In this document: positions 8,609-17,728 of the stretch, in pieces
Position numbering within the stretch: the first letter of the stretch is position 1
How the letters are laid out: each line of letters opens with the position of its first letter
Source of the DNA: Actinoplanes italicus
GTDB lineage: Bacteria > Actinomycetota > Actinomycetes > Mycobacteriales > Micromonosporaceae
Direction of reading: 5' to 3'
DNA: 64,000 nucleotides
Assembly: GCF_003001815.1 (NCBI RefSeq)
Contig: NZ_PVMZ01000005.1
Location: forward strand, 434,001 to 498,000
Made by a program: the position numbers and the translations under genes
The notes under the pieces: generated by a model
The model's input: only the letters and a program-made list of their open reading frames with translations
What the model was told of the DNA's origin: nothing
Database searches by the model: none

Positions 8609-11600
8609 TCACCGCACCATGACACGCCGGTAGGCCTCGTCGGCGACCTCCTGCTGCGGGTGTCCCCGCAGCAGGAGCAGTGCCTCCGGCCACGGTTCGC
8701 TCCAGCGGTCCGCCTGGCCGGCGGACTTGATCAGGCCCAGCGCGAACAATCCGCCCGCCAGGTCGCCCCGGTCCGCCAGCCGCCGCGCCTCGGCCGGGAT
8801 CTCGTCGAGCCGGGCGGTGTCCGGTGGGGCGTCGGCGATGCGACCGGCCAGCCGCATGGCGAGTACCGGCCGGTCGGCGACGAGGTCGGCGACCTCGGCG
8901 AGCCGCTCGGCGTGCGAACCGGCCAGGGTGAGGAGCAGATGGGCGCCCTCGACGAGGAACGCCGGTTCGGCCGCGAGCCTCCGGGCCGCCGCACGCGCCG
9001 GTCGCAGGTCACCGGCCGGATGGGCCTTCACCCACTTCGACACGTCACCGGCGATCCGGGACACGCAGCGGCGGGCCGGGCGGTCCCGGTGCGGCGAACC
9101 GGGATCCGGGTCCAGCCGATCGAGGGCGATGAGCCGGTCGAGCACCGGTTCCAGCGTGCCGGCATTCTCCAGCAGGGCGAAGACCAGCGACTTCAGGATG
9201 TCGCGCGGCCAGAAGACGGCCGGGCCGGTGAACTCGGGATCGGCGAGCACGCCGGTGATCACGCCGATGGCGTCCGGCGCCCACGGGACCCACGGGGCCA
9301 GGTACTCGAACGCGTCCTTCGCGATTCTCCGGTCAGGGCTCGCACAGGCGGTCAGGACCAGAGAGGCGAACCGGGGACGATCAAGATCGGGCAGATCCTG
9401 CGGTACGACGGCGAGCAGCGCCCGAACCTCGGCGGGCGCCGCAGAACCCGCTGCCTCGGTGAGGATCTCCCACACCGCCGGCGACAGCGGTGCACCGCGG
9501 ACCGCGGTGACGATCGCGGCCCGTACATCGGGATGGGTCTCCGGGGTGTGCCACACCTCGGCGAGCAGCTCCGTCGACTCCGGTGGGCCGAACCGGGCGA
9601 GGAGCCGGATCGCGGCCCTGCGACTGGACACCTTGACCCGCGACGAACCCAGCAGCACGTCCCGCAGCAGGGTGAGCAGGGTGGACGCGTTCACGAAGCG
9701 GGCCGCGCGGTCGGCCGCCGGCAGCGCGGCCCGGGCACGGTCACCGCCCGCGTAGCCGAGCAACGTCGGCAGCGCCTCGTCCGGCCGGTCGGTCCAGGGC
9801 AACGCGCCGAGCGCCGCCTCGGCGATCGGGACCTCCGGGTCGTCGAGGAACCGCGCGAGCAGCTCACGGCCGGCGACCGGCACCCGGGCGAGGTTCTTCA
9901 CCGCGGCCGTACGGGCACGCTGGTCCGCCTCGGTGTCGGCGGCGACAGCGGCGACCGCCTCGGCGTAGGCACGCTGCTGCCCGGGCGCCCACCGGCGTAC
10001 GTACGACGGCGGGCCGATCAGCGCGGGATCGCCCAGCACCGTGTCGAGCAGCGTGGTGCTCCAGCCGGTCACCTCCCGCCACACCGGCGCGAGCCGGACG
10101 GCCGAAGGGTCCTCGCGCAGCAGCTCAGCGACCCGCTCGGCCCTGGTCCGCGGGTCGTCGAGCCACCACCGCGCGGCCTGCTCCCGGACATCGGCGGGCG
10201 ACGACGGCGCCAACGCCCGGCGCAGCAGTTCCTGCAGCTCGGGCACGTGCCGGGCGCGGACCCCCAGCAGGTCGGCCAAATTGAACAGCTCCACCGGATC
10301 GGCGGCGACCCGCTTGCGCAGGGCCGCCGTGAGCCGGTGCTCCTGGCCGTGCCGCAGCGGCGTCTCCAGGTAGAAGATGACCGGCAGCCGGGCGATCATG
10401 CCGAGCGCCCATCCGGTCAGCTCCTCGCTGTCCGGCCGGCGGGCCAGGACCGCGTAGGCGAGCTCCTCCAGCTGATCCCGGGTACGCGCGGACAGGTCGC
10501 GTGCCTCCAGGGTCGCGTCGGTGATCGCCGTCAGGGTGGGTGCGTCCGAACCGTTGAGGTGCGGGATCAGCGAGCGCAGCGACTCCAGGACCTCCCGCTG
10601 GATCCCCTCGCGCTCGTTGCGGATCCGCAGCAGCCGCTGCAACACCTGCGGCACGGTGGCGGGTTCGCGGCGGGCCACAGCGATCATCGACTTGTACGCG
10701 TCCTCGCGCCGGTACAGCTCCGCGTCGCGAACCTGCTCGTCGAGCCGGGGAAGCACCTCGGCGGCCGGCAGGTAGAGGCTCCACCGCTCGGTCGCGTGCT
10801 CACTCTCCGCGATGTGCGGCAGCGTCAGCATCCGCCGCGCCTCGCTGACCCGCAGCGCCTCCGGCAGCAGGCCGACCCGGCCCGTCCACGGGTCGTCCGA
10901 CGGCGGCATCAAGGCGTAGACCTCGGCCCGCCGGTCCGGCGGGAGCAACTCGAACAGTTCCGGGTATTCGATCACTTTGAGGGTCGCCAGCTCGCCGGCG
11001 CCGAGGCCCAGCAGGTGACGGAGCACTCCGGCGTGCAGCAGGCCGTAGAAATCGGAGTGGGAGACGACCCGGCCCCGCAGGAGGGCCGCGACCCGTTCCG
11101 GGAACCGCTTGGCGGGCGACCGGAGACCGACCGCGGGCAGTGACGTGGACGTGTGACGCTCCAGCAGATCGAGCACCCGGGCCGGTTCGGTCGAAGCGCA
11201 CGCGCCGACCGCGGCCTCGAACGGTGCCCAGTCCGGTTCCGGCGTGGCGGCCAGACCGGCGTCGGCCCAGTCCAGGATGACCGCGCTGTGCCGCCGGGCG
11301 AGGACCTTCCACGAGTCGATCGAGCGGGCCACGGCGGGCAGCAGCCGGGCCACCGTCGCGGCGGTGCAGGCCGGGAGGAGGGTGGCCGCCTCCCGGTCGC
11401 CGTACCGCTCGTGGACCAGGTCGATCACCGCGTCACCGGAACCGGGCCGCTTGCGCAGCAGCCGCAGAATCAGGCGGCGCAGCACGGGCGGGGCATCGGC
11501 AAGCAATTCCCCGCCCGTCGTCCAGCCGAGCCGGAGCGCCTGTTTCGCTGCCTCCGCCCGTACCGATGGATCCGGGTCCTTCAAAGCCTCGACCACCACC

Positions 11601-11770
11601 GGGCGGAAACCGAGGGCAGCCGCCGCCGTCACCGCCAGAAAGCGCTCGTGAGGGCCGCCCGACGCGAGTTCGGCGATCCGTGTCCGCGGTTCCGCCTCTT
11701 CACGCAGCAGACCCAGAAGAGCCGGAATCCTTTTCGGGTACGGCAGCGCGTCGAGCTGTTCGGAAAGCAC
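8609..11770 (-). CDS. Large HEAT-repeat-like alpha-solenoid protein
   Basis: Protein of 1053 residues built almost wholly of amphipathic helix pairs, with HEAT-like units such as SVRAEAAKQALRLG (about residue 70), RTAAVKNLARVPVAG and VPIAEAALGALPW, spread from end to end. No signal peptide, membrane span, kinase, protease or nuclease motif is seen, so it is best read as a cytosolic scaffold. ATG 11770 is the only reasonable start. It stands alone between the lipoprotein gene (convergent) and the secreted GH5 gene (same strand, 23 bp upstream). Partner and role unknown. Confidence 0.7.
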   Translation of the reverse strand: MLSEQLDALPYPKRIPALLGLLREEAEPRTRIAELASGGPHERFLAVTAAAALGFRPVVVEALKDPDPSVRAEAAKQALRLGWTTGGELLADAPPVLRRLILRLLRKRPGSGDAVIDLVHERYGDREAATLLPACTAATVARLLPAVARSIDSWKVLARRHSAVILDWADAGLAATPEPDWAPFEAAVGACASTEPARVLDLLERHTSTSLPAVGLRSPAKRFPERVAALLRGRVVSHSDFYGLLHAGVLRHLLGLGAGELATLKVIEYPELFELLPPDRRAEVYALMPPSDDPWTGRVGLLPEALRVSEARRMLTLPHIAESEHATERWSLYLPAAEVLPRLDEQVRDAELYRREDAYKSMIAVARREPATVPQVLQRLLRIRNEREGIQREVLESLRSLIPHLNGSDAPTLTAITDATLEARDLSARTRDQLEELAYAVLARRPDSEELTGWALGMIARLPVIFYLETPLRHGQEHRLTAALRKRVAADPVELFNLADLLGVRARHVPELQELLRRALAPSSPADVREQAARWWLDDPRTRAERVAELLREDPSAVRLAPVWREVTGWSTTLLDTVLGDPALIGPPSYVRRWAPGQQRAYAEAVAAVAADTEADQRARTAAVKNLARVPVAGRELLARFLDDPEVPIAEAALGALPWTDRPDEALPTLLGYAGGDRARAALPAADRAARFVNASTLLTLLRDVLLGSSRVKVSSRRAAIRLLARFGPPESTELLAEVWHTPETHPDVRAAIVTAVRGAPLSPAVWEILTEAAGSAAPAEVRALLAVVPQDLPDLDRPRFASLVLTACASPDRRIAKDAFEYLAPWVPWAPDAIGVITGVLADPEFTGPAVFWPRDILKSLVFALLENAGTLEPVLDRLIALDRLDPDPGSPHRDRPARRCVSRIAGDVSKWVKAHPAGDLRPARAAARRLAAEPAFLVEGAHLLLTLAGSHAERLAEVADLVADRPVLAMRLAGRIADAPPDTARLDEIPAEARRLADRGDLAGGLFALGLIKSAGQADRWSEPWPEALLLLRGHPQQEVADEAYRRVMVR

Positions 11771-11793
11771 CGGTGGATTGTGCCCTATGGGAT

Positions 11794-12825
11794 CTACAGG
11801 CCCCAGCCGTACCTGATTCGGTCACGCCCCGACGTGTTGCGGACCGCGAGGTTGAGGTTGGTGCCGCTGCCGCTGAAGGCGAACATCGAGTAGTAGTCGA
11901 AACCGGAGGTGCCGGTCGGTTTGCCGCCGAGCGCCGGCCAGTAGACACCGCCCATCTGGTTGTCGCGCATCACCTGGGTGACCGCGCGGATGTGCCGCAC
12001 GAAATTGTCGGTGCTGCTGGCGTTGGCGTAGTTGAGGCCCGTCGACATCGGCGCGCCGTACTCGGTCACCACCGCACGGGAGGCGCAGTTCCCGAGACGC
12101 GTCTGAATGTGGGTGCGGAACGCGTCGTACGTCATCGCGCTGTAGAAGAAGGCGTAGTGGTGGAAGGAGAGCAGCGTGCCGGCGAAACGGCTGTCGTTGC
12201 AGACGTCCCGCAGATCCTGGCTGTACCCGGTGCCGCCGATCAGCGTCCGGCTCGGCACCGCCGAATAGTGGTAGCTCATCCAGTTCGCGGCGACGTTACG
12301 CCATTCCGTCGACGAGTAGCCGTGCGGCTCGTTCATCGGCTCGAAGTAGACGTTCGTGTTCGCGCCGTAAAGGTAGGTCACGTTGGACCACATCGTGTTC
12401 CACGCGGCGATGTTGTTGATCCGGCCGCCGGACGCGGCCCCGTCCTCCCAGTAGGCGAGGATCACCTTGAAGCCGCGGGCGGTGGCCGCGTCGATGGCGC
12501 CCCGGTAGGCGTTCCACCACGTGGTGCCGACGGTGTGCGTGTTGATCGGCAGCCGGACCGTGTTGACGCCCATCGTCGCCATGTCGTCGTAGAGGGCGTT
12601 CGCCTTGGCACGGACCGTAGCGTTGCTGTCCGACTGGCTCAGACCCTGCACGACCAGCGGGCCGGTGCTGAAGTTGTCACCCAGCACCGCCCAGTTCATA
12701 CCCTTGAACTGATTGGTGACCGCCGCGGCCGGCGACGCACCGCTGACGACGGCGACCGGGACCAGCGCCATCGCGGCCAGGGCGCTGGTGATGACACGAC
12801 GCAACTTTCGGGGATGGTTTCTCAT
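11794..12825 (-). CDS. Secreted GH5-family cellulase/mannanase-like glycosidase
   Basis: Glycoside hydrolase family 5 enzyme of 343 residues. A Sec signal is clear: MRNHPRKLRR, a hydrophobic core and an ASPAAA cleavage region near residue 35. The acid/base Glu is in EPMNEPHG and the nucleophile Glu in VVTEYGAP; RLPIN and FHHYAFF are other family landmarks. It probably hydrolyses a beta-linked polysaccharide outside the cell; whether glucan or mannan cannot be told. GGACGAGG precedes the ATG. No carbohydrate-binding module is attached, unlike the secreted enzymes further along. Likely monocistronic, with about 140 bp of AT-richer leader upstream. Confidence 0.82.
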   Translation of the reverse strand: MRNHPRKLRRVITSALAAMALVPVAVVSGASPAAAVTNQFKGMNWAVLGDNFSTGPLVVQGLSQSDSNATVRAKANALYDDMATMGVNTVRLPINTHTVGTTWWNAYRGAIDAATARGFKVILAYWEDGAASGGRINNIAAWNTMWSNVTYLYGANTNVYFEPMNEPHGYSSTEWRNVAANWMSYHYSAVPSRTLIGGTGYSQDLRDVCNDSRFAGTLLSFHHYAFFYSAMTYDAFRTHIQTRLGNCASRAVVTEYGAPMSTGLNYANASSTDNFVRHIRAVTQVMRDNQMGGVYWPALGGKPTGTSGFDYYSMFAFSGSGTNLNLAVRNTSGRDRIRYGWGL

Positions 12826-12962
12826 GCCTCGTCCTTCCGCACAGGGGGATGTGCCTAAGGACAGTTGTTAATCACCGATGAACATCCAAGCGATCCTTCA
12901 AACCCACTCGCACACAAACATTCACAACCGAACATCGCGCTTGGCGCTTCACCCACCGCGCG

Positions 12963-13009
12963 GATCTTGTGAGGTTCGGCTTGAGCTGAGGGCCGAACCT
13001 CACAAGATC
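12963..13009 (-). terminator. Hairpin terminator behind the kinase gene
   Basis: Perfect 18-bp inverted repeat: arms 12963-12980 and 12992-13009, each reading GATCTTGTGAGGTTCGGC or its complement, with an 11-nt loop. It lies 17 bp beyond the kinase stop on the transcribed side. No T-run follows, as is common in high-GC genomes. Confidence 0.75.
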
Positions 13010-13025
13010 TGCGGCGATCAGCAGG

Positions 13026-14828
13026 TCACCAGTCGAATTCCGGGCCTCGGACCGTGCCGCGTGGGAGCAGGGGACGGCCGGTGTACTCCCAGGTCTGCAC
13101 GATCACGTAGCGACGGCCGTGCGGGGCCTGCAGCTCGGCCGGGCCGCAGCTGTGCTTGAGCATGAAGTCGGTGAACATCACGCCCTGGCAGTGGTGCGGA
13201 CCGGCGACGATCTCGTCGGTCACGGCGTCGTGCACGGACAGCGCCATGTCGGCCTGGACGCCGGGCATCGCCTCCATGTCGCCACGGACGCGGATCGTCG
13301 AACCCAGCGCATGGCACGGCTGCACCAGCACGGGGTGGCCGAGATCCCACGAGTACTGCTCGCCGCAGCGCCACGGGCCGAACGCCAGCTTGCCGCCGAC
13401 CTTGCCCGGACCGGCGGTGGCGCCGACCTGCGCGGGGCCGGCGGTCGCGCCGATCTGCGCTCCGGCCCCGGCGGGCACCCGGACCCCGGCCTGATCCGAC
13501 GCACCCTTGCCGGCGGCGGGCGGGGCCATGGACGCGGCACCGGGATTCAGGCCCAGCCCGGCCGGGACGACCGTCGGCGACGGCCGGAGCGCCTCCAGCG
13601 ACGGGGCCACACCGGGCAGCGCGCCGCCGGCCGGACCGCCTCCGATCGGGCCGCCGCCCGCCCCCTGCGACGGCTGCGGGCCCGCGGCGGTGCTCTCGCC
13701 GGCGCGCTCGTCACGCAGCTGCCAGGCGCTGTATCCGCCCCAGCCCGACGCGGCGAGCGTACCCACGACCAGGGTGACCACCAGGCCGTGCCGGCCGAAC
13801 AGCCAGCTTCGGGGCCCGTTGCGCGGCCGCTTGCGGAACGGGCGGACCCGGTCGGGATGCGGCGGGCGGCGATCGGCCTTCAGCGAGCCGGTGGTCAGCC
13901 CCCGCGGTTCGGTGGGCACCGAGTCCATCGGGGAGGCAAGAGCGGGGATTCCTGCGGTACGCCGCGCGAGCTCGCGCAACGTCTCGTGCAGCTCGGCGGC
14001 CGGCGGGCGGCGGTCCGGATCCTTGTCGAGGCACTCCTCGATGACCTGCCACACCTCGTCGGGCATGCCGGCCGGCCGCGGCGGCGCGTCCTCGAGGTGG
14101 CCGTGCAGAACCGCGAACGGCTCGCCGGTGAACGGCGTGTGCCCGCAGACCAGCTCGTACAGCGTCACCCCGAGCGCGTAGACGTCGGCGGGCGGCGCGG
14201 CGTCTCCCCCGCTGATCGTCTCGGGAGCCATGTAGTACGGCGTACCGATCACCGCGTGCGGCGTGGTCAGGCCCGCCGCGTCGAGGACCCGGGCGATGCC
14301 GAAGTCGGTCAGCCTGATCTCGGTGCTCTCACCCGTACCGTCGAGGAGGATGTTGTCGGGTTTGACGTCGCGATGCACCACGCTGAGCGCATGCGTCTCG
14401 GCCAGTGCGGCCGCCACCTGGGCCAGCAGGCCCGCCGCCTCGGCCGCCGGCAGGGTGCCGGCACCGCGCAACCGGTCGCGGAGGCTGCCGCCGGACACGT
14501 AGTCCATGACCAGGCCGATCGACTCGCCGACGCTGAACAGGTCGCGGACGCCGACGATGTTCTGATGCTTGACCATCATGAGGATGGTGCGTTCCTGCAC
14601 GAACCGGGTGACGAGTTTCGGCTGCCGTAGCAGGCCCTCGTGCAGGAGTTTGACGGCTACCTGCTCGCCGGTGGCCCGGTCGATGCCGCGCCAGACCGTG
14701 CCCGTGGCGCCCTGCCCCACGGGGCAGACGAGGATGTACGAGCTGCCGACGCAGCGGCCGCTGAGGTCGACGGTGCCGGGCTCCACGGGGCCGGAGCCGG
14801 ATCCGTTGAGTGAGAGGGACGGCTGCAC
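13026..14828 (-). CDS. Membrane receptor-like Ser/Thr protein kinase (PknB type)
   Basis: Eukaryotic-type kinase of 600 residues. The cytosolic kinase domain (about residues 28-300) has a glycine loop GQGATGTVW, the Lys in VAVKLL, catalytic VVHRDVKPDNILL, DFG in LTDFGIARV and the APE motif in YYMAPETI. A basic, proline-rich juxtamembrane stretch leads to one transmembrane helix near 345-365 (LVVTLVVGTLAASG). Outside lies a Gly/Pro/Ala-rich linker with a tandem QIGATAGPA/QVGATAGPG repeat, then a roughly 125-residue domain with four cysteines (WRCGEQYSW, VQPCHALG, HHCQGV, HSCGPAEL), probably disulfide-bonded. There are no PASTA repeats, so the ligand differs from classical PknB. Confidence 0.9.
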   Translation of the reverse strand: MQPSLSLNGSGSGPVEPGTVDLSGRCVGSSYILVCPVGQGATGTVWRGIDRATGEQVAVKLLHEGLLRQPKLVTRFVQERTILMMVKHQNIVGVRDLFSVGESIGLVMDYVSGGSLRDRLRGAGTLPAAEAAGLLAQVAAALAETHALSVVHRDVKPDNILLDGTGESTEIRLTDFGIARVLDAAGLTTPHAVIGTPYYMAPETISGGDAAPPADVYALGVTLYELVCGHTPFTGEPFAVLHGHLEDAPPRPAGMPDEVWQVIEECLDKDPDRRPPAAELHETLRELARRTAGIPALASPMDSVPTEPRGLTTGSLKADRRPPHPDRVRPFRKRPRNGPRSWLFGRHGLVVTLVVGTLAASGWGGYSAWQLRDERAGESTAAGPQPSQGAGGGPIGGGPAGGALPGVAPSLEALRPSPTVVPAGLGLNPGAASMAPPAAGKGASDQAGVRVPAGAGAQIGATAGPAQVGATAGPGKVGGKLAFGPWRCGEQYSWDLGHPVLVQPCHALGSTIRVRGDMEAMPGVQADMALSVHDAVTDEIVAGPHHCQGVMFTDFMLKHSCGPAELQAPHGRRYVIVQTWEYTGRPLLPRGTVRGPEFDW

Positions 14829-14980
14829 GTGTCTGCAGATCCTTCCTGTGGCGGGACGAAGCGGGTCGAAGCGACGCCGATCGTGGCCTCGCCGAGCCTC
14901 GATGGCAACCCAGCGTTGTCCGAACCGTCAGGAATCGTCAGCCTTGTAAGGAAGTCGTCACCCGTGCACGAGCCCGTTCG

Positions 14981-15595
14981 TTAGTCCCGCATCGGTACGT
15001 CCGTGAACGTCGCGGGAACCTCCAGCATCCGCATCCGCGACGGAGGCCAGTAGGTGGCGAAGGCGCGGCCGATCAGACGGTCGGTCCGGACCATGCCGTC
15101 GTCGGCGAACAGGTGCATCCGGGAGTCGCCGGACTCGCTGCGGTGGTCGCCCAGGACGAAGATGTTGCCCGCCGGGACGGTCACGTCGAACGGGACGTCG
15201 GACGGCGCGTCGCCGGGGAACAGGTAGTCCTCGGCGAGGGGCTTGCCGTTGACCGTGACCTTGCCGTCGCCGTCACAGCAGACGACCCGGTCGCCGGCCA
15301 CGCCGATGATGCGTTTGATGTAGTGCTGGTCCGGCTCGGCGCCCCAGGAGGACGGCGGGGTGAACACCGCGATCTCACCACGGCCGGGCTCCTGCCCGAA
15401 CTTGTAGGCGGTCTTGTTGACCAGGACCTTGTCGTCGATGAGCAGGGTCTGCTCCATCGACTGCGAGGGAATGAAGAAGGTCTGCACCAGGAACGTCCGG
15501 ACGCCGAAGGCGACGACCGCCGCCACTGCGATCAGGATGACGTACTCACGGAGACGTGACTTGGCGGTGGCACGGGATTCGGTCTGTTCGGGCAT
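14981..15595 (-). CDS. lepB: Signal peptidase I
   Basis: Type I signal peptidase of 204 residues that removes Sec and Tat signal peptides at the outer face of the membrane. One N-terminal membrane helix (EYVILIAVAAVVAFG) precedes the catalytic Ser box PSQSMEQTL; the general-base Lys is in YIKRIIGVAGDRV and the last conserved box is GDHRSESGDSR. ATG 15595 was taken instead of a longer frame starting at 15616 because the protein then begins with the usual short basic cytosolic tail. It stands alone, 62 bp after the start-proximal end of the kinase-side spacer on one side and 62 bp from the next gene's stop on the other; actinomycetes often carry several copies. Confidence 0.92.
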   Translation of the reverse strand: MPEQTESRATAKSRLREYVILIAVAAVVAFGVRTFLVQTFFIPSQSMEQTLLIDDKVLVNKTAYKFGQEPGRGEIAVFTPPSSWGAEPDQHYIKRIIGVAGDRVVCCDGDGKVTVNGKPLAEDYLFPGDAPSDVPFDVTVPAGNIFVLGDHRSESGDSRMHLFADDGMVRTDRLIGRAFATYWPPSRMRMLEVPATFTDVPMRD

Positions 15596-15657
15596 CAGCC
15601 GCAGCGTACAAGCCACCCGCCACCGGCTCGCGATGGCGGGTGGGCCTGTGCGGTGGA

Positions 15658-17727
15658 TCAGTCGGTGGGGTTGAGGACGACCTGGGCGGATCCGACCTGG
15701 CCGTCCGGGTCGGTGTACTCGGCCACGAAGACGGCTGTCAGATTGTCCTGACCCTCGTGGCCGGGGTCGACGAACGTGGTGATCGAGCCGGTGCAGCCCG
15801 ACGTCGTCGACAGCGGGTGACCGTGCTGGTCGTGGCCGAGGATGTAGGAGACCTCGACGTTCGCGCAGTTCACCGGCACGTCGTCGACCACGTTCACCTG
15901 GAAGGTGACGGTGTCGCCGAACGCGAACTCCTGGCCCGGGGTCGGCGTCACGAACGACACGGTGGGTGCGACCGGGCCGACGTGCAGCAGGAACTCGGCG
16001 GACGCGGACCGGCCGGTCGAGTCGGTGACCTTCAGGGTGGCCCGGTAGTCGCCGTTGACAGTGTACGTGTACGTCGGGTTGGCCGCCCGCGAGTCCACGT
16101 CACCGTCGGCGTCGAAGTCCCACGCGTACCGCAGGGCGTCGCCGTCGGGGTCGGTGGTGCCGGCGCTGGAGAAGTTGACCGGGAAGGGTGCCGAGCCGAC
16201 CGTCGGCGTGGCGCTGATCTTCACGATCGGGGTCTTGTTGCGCGGCGCGTAGTCGACCCGGGCGAGCTGTGCCTCCGGGTTCTCGGCGAAGTATCCGTCG
16301 CCGTACTCGAGGACGTAGAGCGCGCCGTCGGGGCCGAACTCGAGGTCCATCGGGTTGTCGAAGACGATCGACGGCAGCACCGACTCGATCGCGGTGACCT
16401 GGTTGCCGGCGCCGAGCGTGAACGCCTTGACGTAGTCGCGGGTCCACTCGTAGAACAGCGGCTTGCCGGCGAAGTCGACCGGCCATTTGAACGGTGAGCG
16501 GCTGCGCTTGTCGTACTGGTAGGCGGGTCCGCCCATCGGGCCGATGCCGCCGGTGCCCAGCTGCGGGAACTGCGTGCTGGCCGCGTACGAGTAGACGACC
16601 TCGGCCTTCTCGACCGGCGGCAGGGTACGCAGACCGGTGTTGTTGGGCGACTCGTTGACCGGCGCGGCGCAGTTGAACGGCTGCCCGGACGTGTTCGTGG
16701 CGAAGTCGAAGTCCACGTAGGGCAGATCCGGGGTGACGCAGTACGGCCAGCCGTAGTTGGCGGGCTTGTCGATGGCCATCCAGCGGCCGTGCCCGGCGGG
16801 CCCGCGACCGGGGTTGGGCTGGTTGGCGTCGGGCGAGTAGTCGGCCAGGTACACCACGCCGGTCTTCTCGTCGACGTCGAAGCGGAACGGGTTGCGCAGA
16901 CCCATGGCGTAGATCTCCGGCCGGGTCTTGGCGGTGCCCTTCTTGAACAGGTTGCCCTTCGGGATGCTGTAGCTCCCGTTCGGCTTCACCGTGATCCGCA
17001 GCAGCTTGCCGCGCAGGTCGTTGGTGTTGGCGGAGCTGCGCTGGGCGTCGAACGCCGGGTTGCGGTCGGGGCGCTCGTCGATCGGGGTGTACCCGCTGGA
17101 GGCGAACGGGTTGGTGTCGTCGCCGGTGGACAGGTACAGGTTGCCGTGCCTGTCGAAGTCGATCTTTCCGCCGACGTGGCAGCAGATGCCACGGTCGACC
17201 GGAACCTGCAGGATCTTCTGCTCACTGCGCAGGTCCAGGGTGTTGCCGCGCAGCTTGAACCGGGACAGTTGCAGGTGGCCCTTGAACGGCGCGAAGTCGG
17301 CGGCGGTGCCGTTCTCGGGGGCGTTGCCCTCGTTGACGGTCGGCGTGGCCGGGTCGTCGAGGGGGGTGTTCAGCACCGGCGAGTAGTAGACGTACACCCA
17401 GCGGTTGCGTTCGAAATCGGGGTCGACGGCGATGCCCTGCACGCCCTCCTCGTCGTGCTGGTAGACCGGGATGGTCGCGGCCAGCACGTTACGGCCGGTG
17501 CTGGGCTCGTGGATGCGCACCTGGCCCTTGCGGGCGGTGTGCAGCACGCGCTTGTCCGGCAGGACGGCCAGGGCGATCGGCTCGCCCGGGAAGTCGTTGA
17601 GCGTCACCTTCTGGAAGTCGGAGTCGGGCGGCGGCGCGGCGGCGGCCTGGGCGGCGGGGCTGCCGAGACCGGAGGCCATGGTGGTGACGAGCAGTGCCGC
17701 CGCGGCGGCGGTGAGCAGGCGCCGCAT
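15658..17727 (-). CDS. Secreted glucose/sorbosone dehydrogenase-like protein with PKD domain
   Basis: Exported protein of 689 residues. After a Sec signal (MRRLLTAAAAALLV, cleavage after AQAAA) comes a six-bladed propeller of the PQQ-dependent glucose/sorbosone dehydrogenase family: HDEEGVQGIAVDPDF, RGICCHVGGKIDFD, GNLYLSTGDD, GLRNPFRFDVD and MDLEFGPDGALYVLEYGDG. A PKD domain at about 510-600 (DPDGDALRYAWDFDADGD) and a beta-rich tail follow. Such proteins oxidise sugars outside the cell if quinone-loaded. The gene starts one base after the stop of the isomerase gene, so they share a transcript. A paralog with extra binding modules lies at 22161. Confidence 0.85.
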   Translation of the reverse strand: MRRLLTAAAAALLVTTMASGLGSPAAQAAAAPPPDSDFQKVTLNDFPGEPIALAVLPDKRVLHTARKGQVRIHEPSTGRNVLAATIPVYQHDEEGVQGIAVDPDFERNRWVYVYYSPVLNTPLDDPATPTVNEGNAPENGTAADFAPFKGHLQLSRFKLRGNTLDLRSEQKILQVPVDRGICCHVGGKIDFDRHGNLYLSTGDDTNPFASSGYTPIDERPDRNPAFDAQRSSANTNDLRGKLLRITVKPNGSYSIPKGNLFKKGTAKTRPEIYAMGLRNPFRFDVDEKTGVVYLADYSPDANQPNPGRGPAGHGRWMAIDKPANYGWPYCVTPDLPYVDFDFATNTSGQPFNCAAPVNESPNNTGLRTLPPVEKAEVVYSYAASTQFPQLGTGGIGPMGGPAYQYDKRSRSPFKWPVDFAGKPLFYEWTRDYVKAFTLGAGNQVTAIESVLPSIVFDNPMDLEFGPDGALYVLEYGDGYFAENPEAQLARVDYAPRNKTPIVKISATPTVGSAPFPVNFSSAGTTDPDGDALRYAWDFDADGDVDSRAANPTYTYTVNGDYRATLKVTDSTGRSASAEFLLHVGPVAPTVSFVTPTPGQEFAFGDTVTFQVNVVDDVPVNCANVEVSYILGHDQHGHPLSTTSGCTGSITTFVDPGHEGQDNLTAVFVAEYTDPDGQVGSAQVVLNPTD

Positions 17728-17728
17728 C

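Noticed and set aside
8660..11143. 827-codon plus-strand reading frame
   Set aside because: Antisense of the HEAT-like gene; Arg/Gly/Pro-rich without any recognisable motif, an effect of high third-position GC.
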